Shown here: piece by piece, positions 11,194 through 15,021 of the stretch | Layout: each line of letters starts with the position of its first letter | How positions within the stretch are numbered: position 1 is the first letter of the stretch | NCBI GenBank assembly: GCA_035546175.1 | Contig: DASZWW010000278.1 | Location: 1 to 15,021, forward strand | Length of the DNA stretch: 15,021 nucleotides | DNA from: DASZFV01 sp035546175 | GTDB taxonomy: Bacteria > Myxococcota_A > Polyangia > Fen-1088 | Direction: 5' to 3' | The notes under the pieces: model-generated | Databases searched by the model: none | The model's input: the letters and a program-made list of their open reading frames with translations, nothing else | What the model was told of the DNA's origin: nothing | Position numbers and translations under genes: made by a program

Positions 11194-12708
11194 GTGACTG
11201 CAACAGATTCTCCCGCCCGCTCCCCCCTGCTGCGGCGGCTCGCCGGGCACCCCGCGGACGCCCGCGCGTGCAGCGGCGCGGGCGTCGTCTGGTCGTACGC
11301 GGAGCTGCGGGCGCGGGCGGACCGGCTCGCGCGGGCGCTCGCCGGGGGGACGGCCGGCCTCGGGGGCGCGCCCGTGGCGTTCCTCGCCGAGCCCGGGCCC
11401 GGGCACCTCGCGGCGCTGCTCGGCATCCTGCGCGCGGGCGGGCTGGCCGTCCCGCTGTCGCCGCTGCACACCCGTCCCGAGCTCGAGCACCAGCTCGCGA
11501 ACGCCTCGCCCGTGGCGCGCCTCGCGACGCCGGCGTTGCGGGCGGCGCTCGAGGCGGCGGCGGGCGGACGGCCGGTCGAGCGCCTCGACGAGCTGGCCGC
11601 GCGCGAGGGCACGGGCCCGCTGCCGCCCCTGCCCGCGCCCGCCGCGCCCGCCATCATGCTCTACACCTCCGGGACGACGGGGCGGCCCAAGGGCGTGCGG
11701 CTCTCGCACGAGGCGGTGGCGGCCACCGTGGCCTCGCTCGAGGCGGCGTGGCGGTGGCGAGCCGACGATCGCCTGCTGCACGTCCTGCCGCTCCACCACA
11801 CGCACGGGCTCATCGTGGCGGCGCTCGGCGCGCTGTGGGCGGGCGCCGAGGCGCGCTTCGCCGCCTTCGACGCCGGCGCCGTGTGGGACGCCTTCGCCGA
11901 CGCGGCCGCCGGCATCACGGTCTTCATGGCCGTGCCGACGATCTACGCGAAGCTCATGGAGGCGTTCCGCGCCGCGGACGCCGAGCGGCGCGCGCGCTGG
12001 GCCGCGGGCGCGGCGCGGCTGCGCCTCATGACGAGCGGCTCGGCGGCCCTGCCCGCGTCGCTGCTCGAGGAGGTGCGCGCGGCGACGGGCCAGACGCTGC
12101 TCGAGCGCTACGGCATGACCGAGATCGGCATGGCGCTGTCGAACCCCTACGACGGCCCGCGCGTGCCGGGCGCCGTGGGGACGCCCCTGCCGGGCGTCGA
12201 GGTCGACGTCGTGGGCGACGACGGCGCGCCCGCGTCCGCCGGCGAGCCCGGCGAGCTGCGCGTGCGGTCGACGCAGATGTTCTCGGGCTACCACGGCGAC
12301 GAGGCCGCCACGGCGGCGAGCTTCGACGCCGAGGGGCGCTTCCGCACGGGCGACACGGGCGTGCGCGACGCCGCGGGCGTCATCCGCCTCCTCGGCCGCA
12401 CGTCGGTCGACATCATCAAGAGCGGCGGCTACAAGATCTCCGCGCTGGAGATCGAGGCCGCGCTGGGCGACCACCCCGCCGTCGCCGAGATCGCCGTGGT
12501 GGGCGAGCCGGACCCCTCGGGCATCTGGGGCGAGCGGATCGCCGCGTGCGTCGTCGCGCGCGCCGGCGCGGCGCTCACGCTCGACGAGCTGCAGGCCTTC
12601 GCGCGGGCGCGCCTCGCGCCCTACAAGGTGCCGCGCGCGCTGCGGCTCCTGCCGGCGCTCCCGCGCAACGCCATGGGCAAGGTCGTCAAGAAGCAGCTCC
12701 TGCCATGA
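11194..12708 (+). CDS. malonyl-CoA/methylmalonyl-CoA synthetase, ACSF3/MatB-type AMP-forming ligase
   Basis: The 504-residue protein carries the full set of adenylate-forming motifs: A3 YTSGTTGRPKG (157-167), A5 ERYGMTE (304-310), A7 FRTGD (383-387), A8 GRTSVDIIKSGGYKIS (401-416) and the A10 catalytic lysine K496 in NAMGK. It would activate a carboxylic acid with ATP and join it to CoA. The stretches LPLHHTHGL (198-206), FMAVPTIYAKLMEAF (244-258), SGSAALP (281-287) and RYGMTEIGMALSNP (305-318) closely resemble what I know of ACSF3 and MatB, which use malonate and methylmalonate. The substrate is therefore fairly likely but not proven. Methylmalonyl-CoA would feed a B12 mutase such as the one whose small subunit lies at 4598-5023. 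The GTG at 11194 has only a weak AAGG upstream. The stop overlaps the recC start (ATGA), implying coupled translation. Confidence 0.92.
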   Translation: MTATDSPARSPLLRRLAGHPADARACSGAGVVWSYAELRARADRLARALAGGTAGLGGAPVAFLAEPGPGHLAALLGILRAGGLAVPLSPLHTRPELEHQLANASPVARLATPALRAALEAAAGGRPVERLDELAAREGTGPLPPLPAPAAPAIMLYTSGTTGRPKGVRLSHEAVAATVASLEAAWRWRADDRLLHVLPLHHTHGLIVAALGALWAGAEARFAAFDAGAVWDAFADAAAGITVFMAVPTIYAKLMEAFRAADAERRARWAAGAARLRLMTSGSAALPASLLEEVRAATGQTLLERYGMTEIGMALSNPYDGPRVPGAVGTPLPGVEVDVVGDDGAPASAGEPGELRVRSTQMFSGYHGDEAATAASFDAEGRFRTGDTGVRDAAGVIRLLGRTSVDIIKSGGYKISALEIEAALGDHPAVAEIAVVGEPDPSGIWGERIAACVVARAGAALTLDELQAFARARLAPYKVPRALRLLPALPRNAMGKVVKKQLLP

Positions 12709-15021
12709 TCCACCTGCGCTACTCGAACCGCACCGAGGAGCTGCTGCGCGCGCTCGCGGAGGACGTCCGCGAGCGCCGCGGGGGGTTGTTCGAGGCGGTG
12801 CCCCTCGTCGTCCCGAACCCGCAGATCGAGACCTACGTGAAGCTGGGCGTCGCCCGCGCGAACGGCATCGCCGCCCACCTCGAGACGCGCTACCTGCGCG
12901 AGCACCTCGCGTCGATCGTCCAGGCGAGCGCGCCCGACGTCGTCCTCGTCGACCGCGCGCTCGTCGAGGGCGAGCTGCTCGCGCTGTTCCACGACGAGGA
13001 GCGGCTCGCCGTCGCCGACCTCGCGCCGGCGCGGGCCTGGCTCGCCGCCGGCGGCGCCGCGAGCGACGCGCTCGACCTGCGCCGCGCCCAGCTCGCCGCC
13101 GAGCTCGCCAGGCTCTTCGACGACTACACGTTCGCGCGGCCGGACCTTCTCGGCGCCTGGCGCGAAGGACGCACGCTCGAGGGCGCCGGCGCCCCCGACG
13201 ACGACAAGCGCGACAAGGAGCGCTGGGAGCGCGCGGCGTGGCTCGCCCTCTTCGGCCGGGGCGGGGCCTTCGAGCGCCGCGGCCGCGCCGAGGCCAGGCG
13301 CTACCTCGACCTGCCCACCTTCTTCGACGGCAAGGAGGCCCGCGCGCTGAAGGTCCCCGCGGCGACGCACGTCTTCGGCATCTCCTACGTCGCGCGCTTC
13401 TACCGCGGCGTCTTCGCGACGCTCGGCGGCGCGGGCGACGTCTACATCTACGCCCTCAACCCCTGCCGCGAGTTCTGGGAGGACCTCGAGGACGGCCGCG
13501 CCCGGCGCGCGCGCGCCGGGGACCGCGCGCGGTTCCCGCGCAGGCGCGCGCGCGAGCAGCTCTCGCTGCTGCCGACCGAAGGCTCGCCCTCCGACGAGCG
13601 CGGCGCCCCCGCGGACGCCGACGATCCTCCCGCGCTCGTGCTGTGGGCGCGGCCGGGGCGCGAGAACATCAAGCTCCTCAACGACCTGTCGAACTGCGAC
13701 TTCTCCCCGCGGTTCGCGGAGCCCGTCGCGGCGGGCGCGGCGCCCACCGTGCTCACCCAGCTGCAGGCCGACATCCTCGACCGGGCGCCGGCGCGCGCGG
13801 GCGCGTCGCGGCTCGCCCTCGGCGACGACAGCATCTGCCTGCAGCCCTGCCCGAGCGCGCGGCGCGAGCTCGAGACGATCGCCGCCGCGATCTGGAAGCT
13901 CATGCGCTCGCCGGGCTCCACGCTCCGCTTCACCGACGTCGCCATCGTCGTGCCGCCCGCGGCGGCCGAGACGTACCTGCCGCTCGCCGCGGCCGCGCTC
14001 CGCGAGGCCTCCGAGCTGCCTCACACGATCATCGACGGGCCCGACGCGCACGGCAGCCGGGTGCTCGAGGCCATCGACCTCTTGCTCGAGCTGCCGCTCG
14101 GCCCGCTCGGGCGCCAGGACCTCCTGCGGCTCGTCATGCACCCGGCGGTGGCCGCGCGCTTCCCCGACGCCGACCCGCGCGACTGGCTCGCGCTCGCCGA
14201 GGAGCTCGACATCGTGCGCGGCGCGGACCGCGCGGATCACGACGGCACGTACGTCGACGGGGACCGGTTCAACTGGGATCAGGGGCTGCGGCGCCTCGCG
14301 CTGGGCGCCTTCCTCGGCGGCCGGCGCAGCGGCGAGGAGCGGGCCTTCGCCCAGGGAGGCGAGCGCTACCTGCCGGAGGAGCTCCCTCCGGAGCTGCAGG
14401 CGAGCGCGCAGGCCTTCGGTCTGCTGGCGCGCGCCCTGCTGGCCTTCGCGACGCGGGCGCGGGGGCTCACGCTGACGATCGCCGCGTGGATGGGCGAGCT
14501 GCGCCGCGAGATCGCCGCCACGCTCGTGACGGCGCCCGAGGACGAGCCGGCGCTCGCCCGCGCGCTCGGCGAGCTGTCGCGGCTCGAGGCCGCGGCGCCG
14601 CGGGACCTGCGCGTGCGCTACCGGATCGCGCGCGAGCTCGTGCGGGCGGCGCTGTCGGACCTGCCCGGGCGCGCCGGCCGCTACCTCACCCAGGGCGTGA
14701 CCGTCTCGACGTTCCTGCCCATGCGCGCCGTCCCCTTCCAGGCGGTCTTCCTGGCGGGCATGGGCGAGGGCGTCTTCCCGGCCGCCGATCGCGGGCGGGA
14801 GCTCGACCTGCGCGGCGCGCAGCACCGCGTGCCGGGCGACGTCTCGCCGCGCGAGCAGGACCAGTACATGTTCCTCGAGACGCTGCTCTGCGCGCGCGCG
14901 CGGGTGGCCATCTCCTGGGTCGATCGCGACGAGGTCTCGGGGGAGCGCAAGGGGCCGTCCTCGACGGTGCTCGAGCTCATGGACATGCTCGAGGCGGGCT
15001 ACCTCGCGGGCGGCGACGCCG
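12705..15021 (+). CDS. recC: RecC, exodeoxyribonuclease V gamma subunit (5' part, runs off the window)
   Basis: I translated this frame by hand from ATG 12705; it is open for 772 codons to the window end without a stop. The N-terminus (IHLRYSNRTEELLRAL, then PLVVPNPQIETYVKLGVARANGIAAHLE) follows the RecC opening (HSN, then a Q-rich strand, then the FGIAAN-like element). Residues about 665-693 (VTVSTFLPMRAVPF, then VFLAGMGEGVFPA) match the conserved RecC block before the C-terminal nuclease-like domain, followed by REQDQYMFLETLL and an ISWVDRDEVSGERKGPSSTVLEL segment. RecC recognises Chi, splits the DNA strands and scaffolds RecB and RecD for double-strand-break repair. The E. coli protein is about 1,120 residues, so roughly two thirds is present. 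A low-complexity Arg/Ala/Pro insert (about 265-310) looks lineage-specific. ATG overlaps the synthetase stop by ATGA. recB and recD would be expected downstream. Confidence 0.92.
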   Translation, partial: MIHLRYSNRTEELLRALAEDVRERRGGLFEAVPLVVPNPQIETYVKLGVARANGIAAHLETRYLREHLASIVQASAPDVVLVDRALVEGELLALFHDEERLAVADLAPARAWLAAGGAASDALDLRRAQLAAELARLFDDYTFARPDLLGAWREGRTLEGAGAPDDDKRDKERWERAAWLALFGRGGAFERRGRAEARRYLDLPTFFDGKEARALKVPAATHVFGISYVARFYRGVFATLGGAGDVYIYALNPCREFWEDLEDGRARRARAGDRARFPRRRAREQLSLLPTEGSPSDERGAPADADDPPALVLWARPGRENIKLLNDLSNCDFSPRFAEPVAAGAAPTVLTQLQADILDRAPARAGASRLALGDDSICLQPCPSARRELETIAAAIWKLMRSPGSTLRFTDVAIVVPPAAAETYLPLAAAALREASELPHTIIDGPDAHGSRVLEAIDLLLELPLGPLGRQDLLRLVMHPAVAARFPDADPRDWLALAEELDIVRGADRADHDGTYVDGDRFNWDQGLRRLALGAFLGGRRSGEERAFAQGGERYLPEELPPELQASAQAFGLLARALLAFATRARGLTLTIAAWMGELRREIAATLVTAPEDEPALARALGELSRLEAAAPRDLRVRYRIARELVRAALSDLPGRAGRYLTQGVTVSTFLPMRAVPFQAVFLAGMGEGVFPAADRGRELDLRGAQHRVPGDVSPREQDQYMFLETLLCARARVAISWVDRDEVSGERKGPSSTVLELMDMLEAGYLAGGDA

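Noticed and set aside
11095..12474. Upstream extension of the TonB-C/HEAT-like gene, antisense to the synthetase
   Set aside because: The extension would bury the signal peptide and overlaps a well-supported gene on the other strand.
12621..14825. Minus-strand open frame of about 730 codons opposite recC
   Set aside because: The translation is Arg/Ala/Glu-rich without domains, while the plus frame gives clear RecC motifs over the same bases.

Overview
The window is very G+C-rich DNA in which nearly all third codon positions are G or C, GTG and TTG starts are common and genes are tightly packed. The protein families point to a myxobacterium or close relative (Myxococcota/Polyangia-like): Cys/Asp-repeat lipoproteins, AgmX- or TonB-type domains fused to unrelated modules, and short-chain acyl-CoA catabolism genes. 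This assignment is an inference from family content, not from a marker gene.

Minus-strand block (1-7724). Read 5' to 3' on the minus strand, the genes are: a large outer-surface-type lipoprotein with a collagen-like Gly-X-Y tract, six Cys/Asp-rich repeats and four beta-sandwich-like domains (7724-5073); a stand-alone B12-binding mutase subunit (5023-4598); an exported AgmX-like plus double-cupin protein (4601-3300); an acyl-CoA dehydrogenase (3303-2149); the mutase chaperone GTPase MeaB (2108-1137); a small lipoprotein (1117-461); and the 5' part of a geranylgeranyl-reductase-type FAD oxidoreductase (423-1, cut by the window edge). The B12 subunit, cupin protein and acyl-CoA dehydrogenase are chained by two GTGA stop/start overlaps. 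Together with meaB they look like a short or branched acyl-CoA catabolic operon (propionyl/methylmalonyl or isobutyryl type). The catalytic large mutase subunit is not in the window.

Central region (7725-9441). A 109-bp divergent spacer separates the lipoprotein from a plus-strand aldehyde dehydrogenase (7834-9360). This converges on a minus-strand gene across a spacer holding a strong GC hairpin.

Right side (9442-15021). A minus-strand exported protein joins a TonB-C-like domain to a HEAT-repeat-like helical region (11094-9442). A divergent spacer with a plausible promoter leads into a plus-strand pair: an ACSF3/MatB-type malonyl/methylmalonyl-CoA synthetase (11194-12708), overlapped by ATGA with recC (12705 to beyond the window end), the gamma subunit of the RecBCD nuclease-helicase. 

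The most unusual items are the proline-free collagen-like lipoprotein with its DNA minisatellite and 58-bp module repeat, the AgmX-bicupin protein inside a CoA-catabolism operon, and the coupling of recC to an acyl-CoA synthetase. No RNA genes, CRISPR arrays, insertion sequences or phage genes were found.
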